From Hyphomonadaceae bacterium UBA5336 (lineage in GTDB: Bacteria; Pseudomonadota; Alphaproteobacteria; Caulobacterales; Hyphomonadaceae): 64,000 bases of DNA. Shown here in pieces: positions 6,906 to 15,914 of this stretch (position 1 is its first letter; each line of letters starts with the position of its first letter). The notes below the pieces were generated by a model that did not search any database, had not been told where the DNA came from, and saw only the letters and a program-made list of their open reading frames with translations. Both the position numbers and the translations under genes were made by a program. The stretch lies in assembly GCA_002408125.1 (NCBI GenBank), contig DHQO01000018.1, positions 1 to 64,000 on the forward strand, read 5' to 3'.

Positions 6906-8219
6906 ATGGCAGACGAAACCTTGGACCAGACACAGCCCCCCACTCCCACACCCGCACCGACCGCTCCTGCCACGCCGCCGAAAGGGCCGGTGGAGATCAG
7001 CGACGAGCATATCGGATATTATGCCAGCCGGCCGAGCGCGGAGCTCGACGAGGTGCGCATCCAGGCCGATTATCTCGCCCGCTCCATGGTCAGTTTCTGG
7101 CGCTTTCGCGAGCTGGGCGGTGGCAGCCGGCCGCCCAACAAGGATGTCCCGCTGAAGCTCGGCGACCATTCCGGCCAGGGCGTGCACTATGTCTCCGACC
7201 ACCCGGAAGTGCGCATCCTGAGCCTCTCCTTCATCTTCCTCCTGGTGATCTTCGAGAGCGCGGCGAACGCCTATTTCTTTGCCCGCGAAAGCGAGTTCGG
7301 CCTGTTCGGCGGGGTATTCCAGGCCGCCGCGGTGTCGCTCGCCAATGTCGCGACCAGCTATTTCATCATCGGCTACTGGGGGCTCAGGCACATCTCCGTG
7401 CCGCTGAGCCGGGAGCAGAATGCCAGCGATTCCTTCGCTGTGGCGGGCCTTCTGGTGGCACTCGTCTCTGTGGTCTTCACGCTCTATTTTGCCACCAACA
7501 GCAATTTCGCCCCGCCCTTCTGGGTTGCCGGAGCCCTGACGCTGGCCGGGCTCGGCGTGCTGGCCTGGTTCCGGATTCGCGACGGGCGCATCTATATCAA
7601 GCTGTTCGGCTTTTTCGCGATCTGTTTCGGCGTGGCCACGGTGCTGATGGTCAACCTGTCGGCGGCCCATTACCGCAACATTCTCGACCTGCAGGCGCTG
7701 GGCATGACCTTCCCCGAGGTCAAGACCACCACCTTCCCGCGCTTCTTCATCGAGCCGGAGGTCTGCGAAGCGGTGCTGAATTCGGATATCGGCAACACGA
7801 TCGGCACGGCGGCAACCAATGCCATGTGCCGGCCTTTCGCGCTGCATTCCCTCGACGCCATGGTGCTGTTCGCCCTCGGCCTTGCTATCTCGGCGCTGGC
7901 GGCCTTCGAGGGCCGCAAGGCCGACAGTGCCTTTCCGGGCCTGTCGGATGCCGCGCGGCACTTCGAAGGCGCGCGCCGCGACCTGCAATTCGCCCTGGAA
8001 GACTATTATGACAGCTATGAGGACGTGATCGAGGAAATCGAACACGACTTCGACGGCAAGCTGAACGGAGCCGACAAGGTGAACCTGCGCCAGGCGATGG
8101 ACCATACCGTGGAGAAATATGCCGTCATGCTGGAAACCGCTGACAAGCTGCTCGCCGACGAGTTCGATGTCGACGGCGAAGTGGTCGCGCTGGTCCGCCG
8201 CTATGGGAGCAATTCATGA
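6906..8219 (+). CDS. Uncharacterised multi-pass membrane protein, paired with a VWA-like gene
   Basis: This 437-aa protein has a Pro/Thr-rich N-terminus (residues 8-30), a soluble segment to ~100, then about six hydrophobic segments (ILSLSFIFLLVIFE near 104; QAAAVSLANVATSYFIIGYW; FAVAGLLVALVSVVFTLYF; VAGALTLAGLGVLAWF; LFGFFAICFGVATVLMV; SLDAMVLFALGLAISALAAF). The acidic C-terminal tail of ~110 residues is predicted helical (EDYYDSYEDVIEEIEHDFD). I recognise no named family. The stop overlaps the start of the next gene (ATGA), indicating a translationally coupled two-gene unit. An ATG with GGTGCTGGGCGGG upstream is the start. Confidence 0.8.
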   Translation: MADETLDQTQPPTPTPAPTAPATPPKGPVEISDEHIGYYASRPSAELDEVRIQADYLARSMVSFWRFRELGGGSRPPNKDVPLKLGDHSGQGVHYVSDHPEVRILSLSFIFLLVIFESAANAYFFARESEFGLFGGVFQAAAVSLANVATSYFIIGYWGLRHISVPLSREQNASDSFAVAGLLVALVSVVFTLYFATNSNFAPPFWVAGALTLAGLGVLAWFRIRDGRIYIKLFGFFAICFGVATVLMVNLSAAHYRNILDLQALGMTFPEVKTTTFPRFFIEPEVCEAVLNSDIGNTIGTAATNAMCRPFALHSLDAMVLFALGLAISALAAFEGRKADSAFPGLSDAARHFEGARRDLQFALEDYYDSYEDVIEEIEHDFDGKLNGADKVNLRQAMDHTVEKYAVMLETADKLLADEFDVDGEVVALVRRYGSNS

Positions 8220-9001
8220 GCCGACGCCGTCGCCGGCGCCAGCGCCGCATGGCCTTCGTCAATATCGCCGTGGCGGTGGGCGTCGTCGCGCTGGCGGCCT
8301 ATGCCATCGTGAAGGTCCAGCCGCCCGATTATGACGAGACAACGCTGTGCATCGACGGCGATGCCCCGCCCCATACCGCCATCATCCTCGACAAGACCGA
8401 CGAGTACAGCCCCGAGCAGGCCGAGCTGATCGCCGCGCTGGTACGCCGGGAAAGCGACCGGCTGAATGTCGGCGAGCGCTTTACCCTGTTCGAGCTGGAT
8501 GCGCGCGGGGAGATCGATCCGCGCGGGCGGTTCTCGCTGTGCAATCCCGGGCGCGGCAGCCAGGTGAACCCGCTGTTCCGCAATCCGGAAAAGATCGAGG
8601 CGCGCTATAATGAGCTGTTCGAAGGCCCGCTGGAGGCCGTGGTGGCCGATCTCGTCGAACCCAGGGAAGCGCCCGCCAGCCCGATCCTGGAGGCGATTGC
8701 GCGCCTCGCCCTGACGGAAAATTTCGGCCGCGATGTCGAAGAGCGCCACCTGATCGTCGTCTCCGACATGCTGCAGAACTCGACCATTTTCAGCGCCTAT
8801 TCCAGCACGCCCCTACCAGCCCCCGAAGTGATCGCCGAGGCGGTGGAAGACCGGTTCGGCAGCGATCTGCGCGGCGTGGAACTGGAAGTGCGCCTCATCC
8901 CGCGCCAAGGTCGCATGGACCAGCAGCGCGGCCCCCTGCGCGAACTCTGGGAAGAGGTGCTCGACGAGCTCGGCGTGGATGCCCGCTGGCGGGATTTGTA
9001 G
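8216..9001 (+). CDS. Membrane-anchored VWA-like protein of unknown function
   Basis: A 261-aa protein with an Arg-rich start (SRRRRRRQRR) and a single N-terminal hydrophobic segment (about residues 13-30), suggesting an anchor with the rest outside. The domain begins HTAIILDKTDEYSPEQAELI, a DxTD motif at the site of a MIDAS-like strand. It then has GERFTLFELD and HLIVVSDMLQNS, which resemble the alternating strands of von Willebrand A folds. I infer a VWA-like fold; metal binding is not proven. Coupled to the upstream membrane protein by an ATGA overlap. No known operon partner helps assign a pathway. Confidence 0.78.
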   Translation: MSRRRRRRQRRMAFVNIAVAVGVVALAAYAIVKVQPPDYDETTLCIDGDAPPHTAIILDKTDEYSPEQAELIAALVRRESDRLNVGERFTLFELDARGEIDPRGRFSLCNPGRGSQVNPLFRNPEKIEARYNELFEGPLEAVVADLVEPREAPASPILEAIARLALTENFGRDVEERHLIVVSDMLQNSTIFSAYSSTPLPAPEVIAEAVEDRFGSDLRGVELEVRLIPRQGRMDQQRGPLRELWEEVLDELGVDARWRDL

Positions 9002-9009
9002 CGGGCTTT

Positions 9010-9160
9010 TCTGTCTGATCCCGTATCGGGCTCGCGCTCTCACATGGATCGCGCTCAGGGCTGCCTCCTTGTTTGTCTCCGTATCGCTGCGCTCACATGA
9101 GACGCGCTCAGGGCTGTGTGCCACACAGAGCCGCTTATCCGCGCGAAAGCGGGGATCCAG
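9010..9160 (+). repeat. B + A hairpin repeats followed by a GCGAAAGC hairpin
   Basis: B unit with GATCC 9017-9021 and GGATC 9046-9050; A unit with GTCTC 9075-9079 and GAGAC 9099-9103. Both are followed by GCGCTCAGGGCTG. A GCGAAAGC hairpin unit lies at about 9136-9157. The rest of the gap to 9269 shows no gene. Confidence 0.82.
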
Positions 9161-9269
9161 GGACCAGCTTTGCGACAACCACGCCGGACGGAACAGCAGT
9201 CCTGCTCCCCCCGCGGGGGATGCGGGGGGAAGGCGGTGCCGATTTTCCGGCAACGGACTCCAGAGAAAG

Positions 9270-10175
9270 TCACGGCCCCTCAGCCTCCGCCCAGGCCTCG
9301 GCGACGATGGCATCGATTTCTTCACGCGTGAGGATCGGCATGCCGTCGGGCGCGGTGGGGCGGGCCGGCTCGCGTTCTTGGCGTGCAATCCACATGTTTA
9401 GTCCGATATCGTCGAAGGTCAGTGGCGAGAACTCGCCATCGGCAGGCTCAAGCCAGTTTCTTCGGCCATCATGCTGGCCTTCGATCAGGCGGCCTTCCAG
9501 ATCGTACCAGACCCATCTTGTCCGCTCGACCCAGCCGGGCATCTGAAACTCCCTGCCGGGATACCGGGCCTCGAAATTCGCCCGGACAAAGTCCTCGCCC
9601 CAACAGCGTCCGACAAGCTCATACCGCATGACGACACCAAAGGCCTCGTTACGCCACTCGCCGGGAGCGATTTCCACCCAGCCCAGCTCCGGATCAAACG
9701 TCCTGTCCTCTACCGGCCAGAGATCATAGAACTCGACCGGTGCAATGATCTGGGTGCCCCGGTTGATCGCCTGCGCGAGCGGGTGGGTCGGCGTGAAGAA
9801 CGCCCAGCTCAGGAGCGCATAGGCCAGCGGGATCGAGATCAGGCCGAGATTGACGAGACCGAGCACCGCGTCCGGCCAGCGCCAGTTACGCTCGCGCCAG
9901 CCCGACCAGGCCAGAAAGAGCTGGAAGATCAGCAGGGCGCCGGCAATCGCGGCGAGCCAACCCACCATGCCAAGCCGCTCCGGCCCGCCGAAAAAGCCGA
10001 GCTGCATGTGGTCGCAATCGCGCGGCAGAACGATGAACACAATCGTGATCAGCCGGTCGAGAAAGGCGATGGCGACGCCGATCAGGAACACCACAAGGTT
10101 CAGGCTGACGCCCGTCGGCGCCGCCCTGGCCTGCCGGGATTTCCAGCCCGGCGCCCGTGTCCCCATGTCTTTCAT
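9270..10175 (-). CDS. Uncharacterised membrane protein
   Basis: This 301-aa protein has about three N-terminal membrane helices: LNLVVFLIGVAIAFLDRLITIVFIVL (residues ~25-50), LGMVGWLAAIAGALLIFQLFLA (~67-88) and GLVNLGLISIPLAYALLSWAFF (~106-127). A soluble domain of about 170 residues follows (from LAQAINRGTQ), rich in Trp and acidic residues. The end (ILTREEIDAIVAEAWAEAEGP) looks like an amphipathic helix. I recognise no family. The ATG at 10173-10175 is used; ATG three codons later is possible. It is divergent from ahcY with an 88-bp gap. Confidence 0.75.
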   Translation of the reverse strand: MKDMGTRAPGWKSRQARAAPTGVSLNLVVFLIGVAIAFLDRLITIVFIVLPRDCDHMQLGFFGGPERLGMVGWLAAIAGALLIFQLFLAWSGWRERNWRWPDAVLGLVNLGLISIPLAYALLSWAFFTPTHPLAQAINRGTQIIAPVEFYDLWPVEDRTFDPELGWVEIAPGEWRNEAFGVVMRYELVGRCWGEDFVRANFEARYPGREFQMPGWVERTRWVWYDLEGRLIEGQHDGRRNWLEPADGEFSPLTFDDIGLNMWIARQEREPARPTAPDGMPILTREEIDAIVAEAWAEAEGP

Positions 10176-10263
10176 CGCACCTGCCTACATGGGGCCTCTT
10201 CCCCCGCCGCGCCATATCTGATACGCCCCGGACAAGCTCGAAATCATATAAAGGAACTTTGAT

Positions 10264-11655
10264 ATGACCGACTATGCCGTCGCCGATATCTCGCTGGCAG
10301 AGTATGGCCGCAAGGAGATCGCGATTGCCGAGACCGAGATGCCCGGCCTGATGGCGGCGCGCGAGGAGTTCGGTCCGTCTCAGCCGCTCAAGGGCGCGCG
10401 CATCGCCGGTTCCCTGCACATGACGATCCAGACCGCCGTCCTGATCCAGACGCTGGAAGCCCTGGGCGCGGAAGTGCGCTGGGCCAGCTGCAACATCTAT
10501 TCGACCCAGGACCATGCCGCCGCGGCCATCGCCGACGCCGGCACCCCGGTCTTTGCCCACAAGGGCGAGACGCTGGAGGAATACTGGGACTTTGCCGACA
10601 AGATCTTCCACTGGCCGAATGGCAAGATGGCGAACCTGATCCTCGATGATGGCGGCGATGCCACCATGTATATCCTGCTCGGCGCGCGCGCCGAGGAAGG
10701 TGAGGACGTGCTGTCGAAACCGAAATCGGAAGAAGAGACCGTCCTCTTCGCCCAGATCAGGAAGCGCATGGAGGCCTCGCCGGGCTGGTTCACCAGGCAG
10801 CGCCACGCCATCAAGGGCGTCTCGGAAGAGACCACCACCGGCGTCAACCGCCTCTACCAGCTGATGGAAAAGGGCCGCCTGCCCTTCCCGGCGATCAATG
10901 TGAATGACAGCGTCACCAAGTCGAAATTCGACAACAAGTATGGCTGCAAGGAGAGCCTCGTTGACGCTATCCGCCGCGGCACCGATGTGATGCTGGCCGG
11001 CAAGACCGCCTTCGTGGCCGGCTATGGCGATGTCGGCAAGGGCTCGGCGGCGTCGCTGGCCGGCTCGGGCGCGCGCGTCGCCGTCTCCGAGATCGACCCG
11101 ATCTGCGCCCTGCAGGCGGCGATGGACGGGTTCGAGGTGCTCACCGTGGACGAAGCCGCACCGAAGGCCGACATCTTCGTCACCGCCACCGGCAACAAGG
11201 ATATCCTCACCGTCGACCATATGCGCGCGATGAAGGACATGGCGATCGTCTGCAATATCGGCCATTTCGACAATGAGATTCAGGTCGAGGGCCTGCGCAA
11301 TTTCGAGTGGACGAACATCAAGCCGCAGGTCGACATGATCACCTTCCCCGATGGCAAGCGGATCATCCTCTTGTCCGAAGGGCGCCTCGTGAACCTTGGC
11401 AACGCGACCGGCCACCCCTCTTTCGTGATGTCGGCCAGCTTCACCAACCAGACCCTCGCCCAGATCGAGCTCTGGACGCGCGGGGATGAGTACGAGAACA
11501 AGGTCTACACCCTGCCCAAGCATCTCGATGAGAAGGTCGCGCGCCTGCATCTTGAAAAGCTCGGTGTGAAACTCACCGAGCTCAGCGGCGAACAGGCCGA
11601 GTATATCGGCGTGGAAACCACCGGCCCGTTCAAGCCGGAACATTACCGCTATTAG
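10264..11655 (+). CDS. ahcY: Adenosylhomocysteinase (S-adenosyl-L-homocysteine hydrolase)
   Basis: A 463-aa NAD-dependent enzyme that splits S-adenosylhomocysteine into adenosine and homocysteine, relieving product inhibition of methyltransferases. Diagnostic segments are GSLHMTIQTAVLIQTLEALG near the N-terminus, the NAD motif GYGDVGKG (residues 253-260) and the C-terminal KPEHYRY. The insert of about 40 residues around EGEDVLSKPKSEEETVLFAQ is normal for bacterial long forms. AAAGGAACTTTGAT precedes the ATG. A terminator follows at 11661-11691. purU and metK downstream complete a SAM-cycle/one-carbon neighbourhood. Confidence 0.98.
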   Translation: MTDYAVADISLAEYGRKEIAIAETEMPGLMAAREEFGPSQPLKGARIAGSLHMTIQTAVLIQTLEALGAEVRWASCNIYSTQDHAAAAIADAGTPVFAHKGETLEEYWDFADKIFHWPNGKMANLILDDGGDATMYILLGARAEEGEDVLSKPKSEEETVLFAQIRKRMEASPGWFTRQRHAIKGVSEETTTGVNRLYQLMEKGRLPFPAINVNDSVTKSKFDNKYGCKESLVDAIRRGTDVMLAGKTAFVAGYGDVGKGSAASLAGSGARVAVSEIDPICALQAAMDGFEVLTVDEAAPKADIFVTATGNKDILTVDHMRAMKDMAIVCNIGHFDNEIQVEGLRNFEWTNIKPQVDMITFPDGKRIILLSEGRLVNLGNATGHPSFVMSASFTNQTLAQIELWTRGDEYENKVYTLPKHLDEKVARLHLEKLGVKLTELSGEQAEYIGVETTGPFKPEHYRY

Positions 11656-11660
11656 GCCCT

Positions 11661-11691
11661 GGCGGGGGCCATTTGCGGCCCCTCGCCTTTT
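11661..11691 (+). terminator. Rho-independent terminator after ahcY
   Basis: GGCGGGGGCC at 11661-11670 pairs with GGCCCCTCGCC at 11677-11687 (one bulge) across a 6-nt loop, followed by TTTT at 11688-11691. It separates ahcY from purU transcription. Confidence 0.75.
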
Positions 11692-11718
11692 GCCCATACC
11701 GAGCTATACCCGCGCCCC

Positions 11719-12573
11719 ATGACCGAGACCTACCTCCTCACCCTTTCATGTCCCGACAAGGTCGGGATCATCGCAGCCATCGCCCGCCAGATGGAGGAGA
11801 AGGGCTGTTTCATCGCCCGCTCGCGCAGTTTCGGCGATGAGGAGACCGGCCAGTTCTTCACGCGCCTGGCTTTCCGCCCGACCCGGTCGGGTTTCGAGCC
11901 GGAACAGTTCTGCAAGGACTTCCAGCCCGTCGCCGACAAGCTGGAGGCCGAGTTCCAGGTCACCAATGAGGACGACAAGGTCAAAACGCTGATCTTGGTC
12001 TCGAAATCGGCCCATTGCGCCAATGCCCTGATGGCCGGCGCGCGCTCGGGTGAGCTGGCCATCGAGCCGGTCGGCTTCGTCTCCAATCACCACACGCTCG
12101 GGCCCGCCCTGTCGCACTGGGGCGTACCCTATTACCAGGTGCCGGTGTCCGCCGAGACCAAGGCCGACGCCGAAGCGCGCCTGTTCGAACTGATCGAGGA
12201 GACCGGCGCGGAACTGGTCGTGCTCGCCCGCTACATGCAGGTGCTCAGCAATGATGTATGCCGACATCTGGAAGGCCGGTGCATCAATATCCACCACTCC
12301 TTCCTGCCGAGCTTCAAGGGCGCCCGCCCCTATCACCAGGCCCATACGCGCGGCGTGAAGGTGATCGGTGCGACCGCGCACTATGTCACCTCGGACCTGG
12401 ATGAAGGCCCGATCATCACCCAGGTCACCGAACCGGTTGACCACACCCATCGCCCGGAAGACATGATCCAGATCGGCCGCCACCTGGAGGCCCAGGCCCT
12501 GATGCGGGCCGTTCGCGCCCATGCCGAACGCCGCATCTTCCTGAGCGGTCACCGCACCGTAATTCTCACATGA
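11719..12573 (+). CDS. purU: Formyltetrahydrofolate deformylase
   Basis: A 284-aa enzyme hydrolysing 10-formyltetrahydrofolate to formate and tetrahydrofolate, which balances the one-carbon pool. The N-terminal ACT domain (residues ~5-80, LTLSCPDKVGIIAAIARQME) is the regulatory part. The formyltransferase-type catalytic domain contains RCINIHHSFLPSFKGARPY and the aspartate segment SDLDEGPII. Length is typical. The position between ahcY and metK fits a role in folate/methionine balance. ATG at 11719; spacing to metK is 80 bp. Confidence 0.96.
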   Translation: MTETYLLTLSCPDKVGIIAAIARQMEEKGCFIARSRSFGDEETGQFFTRLAFRPTRSGFEPEQFCKDFQPVADKLEAEFQVTNEDDKVKTLILVSKSAHCANALMAGARSGELAIEPVGFVSNHHTLGPALSHWGVPYYQVPVSAETKADAEARLFELIEETGAELVVLARYMQVLSNDVCRHLEGRCINIHHSFLPSFKGARPYHQAHTRGVKVIGATAHYVTSDLDEGPIITQVTEPVDHTHRPEDMIQIGRHLEAQALMRAVRAHAERRIFLSGHRTVILT

Positions 12574-12653
12574 GCCTTGATTTGACTTCACCCTGTGGCC
12601 CAATGACCTTGCGGGCCGCAAGATCGACGACACCAGCCTGAGGGACACTCATC

Positions 12654-13832
12654 TTGACCAGCTACGACTTCACCAGTGAAAGCGTTTCCGAAGGCCATCC
12701 CGACAAGGTGGCCGACCAGATCTCCGACGCCATTGTCGATCTGTTCCTGGCCCGCGATCCGCGCGCCAAGGTGGCGGTGGAAACCCTGACCACAACCAAT
12801 CGCGTGGTGCTGGCCGGCGAGGTGCGCACCACCAATGGTACAGACGTCAGCCATGAAGAGATGAACCAGGCCGCGCGCGATGTCGTCAAACGCATCGGCT
12901 ATGAGCAGGAGGGCTTCCACTGGCAGACCATGGCGGTGGAAAACCATGTCCACGGCCAGTCGGTGGAAATCGCCCAGGGCGTGGAAGAAGGCCAGGGCAC
13001 CTATACCGAGGAAGGGGCCGGCGACCAGGGCATCATGTTCGGCTATGCCACCGACGAAACCCCGGAAATGATGCCGCCGCCGCTGCTCTATTCCCACCAG
13101 ATCCTGAAGAAACTGGCGGATCTGCGCCATTCCGGCGCCGAGCCCATGCTGGAGCCCGACGCCAAGAGCCAGGTCACGCTGCGCTATGAGAACGGCGTGC
13201 CGGTGGGCGTGAACGCCGTGGTCGTCTCCCACCAGCACAAGGCCAATGCCTCGCTCGACGGCCTGCGCGAGATCATCCGCCCGGTGGTGGCAGACGTACT
13301 GCCCAATGGCTGGTTTCCGCCGGAAGACAAGTTCTATGTGAACCCCACCGGGCGTTTCGTGATCGGCGGCCCGGATGGCGATGCGGGCCTCACCGGCCGC
13401 AAGATCATTGTCGACACCTATGGCGGCGCGGCCCCGCATGGCGGCGGCGCCTTCTCAGGCAAGGACCCGTCCAAGGTCGACCGCTCGGCGGCCTATGCCA
13501 CGCGCTATCTGGCGAAGAATGTGGTCGCCGCGGGCCTCGCGAAGAAATGCGTGATCCAGGTCTCATATGCGATTGGTGTGGCCCAGCCTCTGTCGATCTT
13601 TGTCGACACGTTCGGCACCGGGCGGGCGCCCGAGGACCGGATCGCGGCCGCCCTGCGCGAGCTGTTCGATCTCAGCCCGCGCGGCATTCGCACCCATCTC
13701 GGCCTGGGCGCCCCGATCTATTTCCCGAGCGCGGCCTATGGCCATTTCGGCCGCGAGCCAGGCCCGAACGGGGAGTTCAGCTGGGAGAAGACCGACCTGG
13801 CCGAGGAACTGAAAAGCCTCGTGAAAGTCTAG
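12654..13832 (+). CDS. metK: S-adenosylmethionine synthetase
   Basis: A 392-aa enzyme making SAM from methionine and ATP. Visible motifs are SVSEGHPDKVADQISDAI near the N-terminus, GAGDQGIMFGYA in the middle, and GGGAFSGKDPSKVDRSAAY. The start is a TTG at 12654-12656 (MTSYDFTSES); GAGGGA lies about 9 bp upstream and no ATG or GTG gives the conserved N-terminus. The stop TAG shares CTAG (13829-13832) with the stop of the opposing flippase gene. No complete SAM riboswitch could be built from the 80-bp leader. Confidence 0.97.
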   Translation: MTSYDFTSESVSEGHPDKVADQISDAIVDLFLARDPRAKVAVETLTTTNRVVLAGEVRTTNGTDVSHEEMNQAARDVVKRIGYEQEGFHWQTMAVENHVHGQSVEIAQGVEEGQGTYTEEGAGDQGIMFGYATDETPEMMPPPLLYSHQILKKLADLRHSGAEPMLEPDAKSQVTLRYENGVPVGVNAVVVSHQHKANASLDGLREIIRPVVADVLPNGWFPPEDKFYVNPTGRFVIGGPDGDAGLTGRKIIVDTYGGAAPHGGGAFSGKDPSKVDRSAAYATRYLAKNVVAAGLAKKCVIQVSYAIGVAQPLSIFVDTFGTGRAPEDRIAAALRELFDLSPRGIRTHLGLGAPIYFPSAAYGHFGREPGPNGEFSWEKTDLAEELKSLVKV

Positions 13833-15316
13833 GCCGGCTGGCGCGCCATCAGGGCGTTCAGTCCGCCGCGCCATTCGGTGAGCCGCACCGTACCCGTGGC
13901 GAAGCTTGTGGCGATCAGCGCCGCGCCCGCCACGCCAAGCTGCAGCCAGAGCCCGAGCGGCGCAGCCAGCCAGGCTGTACCTGCCACGACGGCCCAGACA
14001 AGCCCGGGGCGGGCGAGCGCAGTAAGCGCTTTCACCTCGGCCAGCCGATGCAGGACGAGCAGCTTCACCACCAGCCCTGCCAGCACCACCGCGAGCGTCA
14101 GCCCGGCTGCGGCTGGCGCGCCATACGCGGAAAAGACCGGCACGAAGCCCGCCACCAGGGCGAGCACGGCCAGCGCGTTCACTGCCGTCAGCCAGCCCAG
14201 GCGGCCTTTGAGGTAGAGGATCTGGTCGACGGCAAAGCTCGCCGCCACGGGCCCGATCACGCAGGCCGCCACCTGGAACACCGCCTCGGCCGCGCCATAG
14301 TCGCCCCCGCCGATGGCATGCATCAGCACGCCGCCCATGGCGTACGCGACGAGGCCCGCCGCGGCGCCGGCCAGCAAGCCATAGCGGACGCAGAAATCGA
14401 GATAGCGCACATCCTTGCCATCGGCGCGCTGATGGGCGCGGCCCAGCACGGGGAAGGCCGCCGTCAGGACTGTGACGGTGAGCGTGGCGAGCATCAGCGC
14501 GGCGTTCCATGCCAGTGCGAACTGGCCGATCATGTCCCCGGCCGCCTCTGAGTAGCGTACCAGCACCAGCGGTGCGGAGCGGATCCAGTGGCCGGCCGCC
14601 AGCGCGATGCCGACCCCGAAAAGCGGCCCGGCAATCCCGGCAAGGTCCAGGCTCAATCCGCCGAGCGGGCCGACGCGCCGGCGCATCAGCCAGAACCCGG
14701 TCACCGCCTCGGCAAGCCAGGAGGCAAGATGGACCAGCGCAACGCCGATCAGCCCACCGCCAAGCCAGAGCACACAGGTCCCGGCGAGCACTTCCATGAA
14801 GCGGAAGGATCCCACCAGGCGCAGCACCATGGCGCTGTCCTCATGGGCGGTGAACACGTCCGCCACGGCGATGGAAAGCCCGCGCAGCACCAGCGCGCCG
14901 GCAAAGAGCCCGATCAGCAGCCATTCGGTGCCGCTCGCGCCGGAACCCGCCGCCAGCGCGACAAAGGCGAGCGCGCAGGCAAGAAGCCCCGCGCCCTGCA
15001 CGCTCAGCGCCTCGCCCAGCATGCCGCGCAGGTCACCGCGTTCCGACCGCGTCTTTGACAGGAAAGCCGGCAGCCCTGCCGTCGCTGTCGCGAGCACGGC
15101 AAGATAGGTCGACTGCAATGTCGAGATCAGGCCAAAGCCCTCCGGGCCGAGCCAGCGCGCGAGGATGGCGACATAGACAAGCCGGAGCAGCGTTGCCAGC
15201 CAGCTCGCCCCGAGCAGCCAGGCGCCATTGCGCACGACCGAGCGCAGACCGTCGCCAAGCCGCGATTGGCCCGGCGGCAGGGCCTTTTCCAGCTCGGATG
15301 GGGTCTCGGCGATCAT
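13829..15316 (-). CDS. Oligosaccharide flippase family protein (Wzx/MATE-like)
   Basis: A 495-aa polytopic membrane protein with about 12-14 hydrophobic segments spread along its length. It begins VVRNGAWLLGASWLATLLRLVYVAILARWLGPEGFG, which matches the start of polysaccharide-repeat flippases (two helices around an ARxLGPEGFG motif). These move lipid-linked oligosaccharides across the inner membrane. The substrate is not indicated; no glycosyltransferases are adjacent. ATG at 15314-15316. Convergent with metK, sharing the stop tetranucleotide CTAG. Confidence 0.83.
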   Translation of the reverse strand: MIAETPSELEKALPPGQSRLGDGLRSVVRNGAWLLGASWLATLLRLVYVAILARWLGPEGFGLISTLQSTYLAVLATATAGLPAFLSKTRSERGDLRGMLGEALSVQGAGLLACALAFVALAAGSGASGTEWLLIGLFAGALVLRGLSIAVADVFTAHEDSAMVLRLVGSFRFMEVLAGTCVLWLGGGLIGVALVHLASWLAEAVTGFWLMRRRVGPLGGLSLDLAGIAGPLFGVGIALAAGHWIRSAPLVLVRYSEAAGDMIGQFALAWNAALMLATLTVTVLTAAFPVLGRAHQRADGKDVRYLDFCVRYGLLAGAAAGLVAYAMGGVLMHAIGGGDYGAAEAVFQVAACVIGPVAASFAVDQILYLKGRLGWLTAVNALAVLALVAGFVPVFSAYGAPAAAGLTLAVVLAGLVVKLLVLHRLAEVKALTALARPGLVWAVVAGTAWLAAPLGLWLQLGVAGAALIATSFATGTVRLTEWRGGLNALMARQPA

Positions 15317-15375
15317 CGCGTCAATCTGCGCGCTTATTGCTTAAACCCGCGTTTAAGCCCTGTGAGATGGCAATT

Positions 15376-15876
15376 TCAGGTGAGCTCAGAGAAATCCAGC
15401 ACCTCCAGCCCGTGCCCGCTCTCGGTGACAAAGCGTTCGAAATCGGCGCGGCTGATCGCCGTGGTGGCGATATTGCGCATCGGGTGAAAGTTCAGCGGGT
15501 CGTGCTGCATGAGGGCATGGTCGAGGATGAAGCGCACCCGTGCGCCCGGATCATTGACCAGCGCGAAGGCCGTCACCGAGCCGGGCGTCACACCGAGCAC
15601 CTCTTCCATCAGTTCCGGGGCGCCGAAGCTCAGCCGTTTCACGCCGAGCGCGCGGTGCAGCTTGTTGAGCGGCAGCTGGCTGTCGGCATGAGCCGAGATC
15701 AGGATGAGGTCGCCATCCTTGTTGGTCATGAACAGGTTCTTGGTGTGCCCGCCGGGCATGGCAGCCTTCAGATCGCGGCCTTCCTCCACGGTGAAAACGG
15801 CCTCGTGCCAGTGCGTGGTATGCGGGATATCTCGCGCATCGAGCCAGGCGAACAGGTCTTCGGGGCTTGTGATCAT
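15376..15876 (-). CDS. ProX-type prolyl-tRNA deacylase (YbaK/ProRS-associated domain)
   Basis: A 166-aa stand-alone editing domain. MITSPEDLFAWLDARDIPHT, then the lysine-containing GGHTKNLFMTNKDGDLILIS and GVTPGSVTAFALVNDPG segments are typical of the ProXp-ala/YbaK-like group. This group removes alanine mischarged on tRNA-Pro. It acts in the cytoplasm alongside prolyl-tRNA synthetase, which is not in the window. ATG at 15874-15876; the frame is open further upstream through a large inverted repeat but that part is not conserved. Divergent from the DUF6065 gene. Confidence 0.88.
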   Translation of the reverse strand: MITSPEDLFAWLDARDIPHTTHWHEAVFTVEEGRDLKAAMPGGHTKNLFMTNKDGDLILISAHADSQLPLNKLHRALGVKRLSFGAPELMEEVLGVTPGSVTAFALVNDPGARVRFILDHALMQHDPLNFHPMRNIATTAISRADFERFVTESGHGLEVLDFSELT

Positions 15877-15914
15877 CACAGCGTTTCGGCAAGGCTCTGT
15901 GCAATTGTCAAGAT

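Noticed and set aside
12574..12653. SAM-II-like riboswitch before metK
   Set aside because: GATTTG and CTTGCGG occur at 12579 and 12608, as in SAM-II, but the P1 arms do not pair and the conserved TTAAA and GCTAAAG parts are absent.
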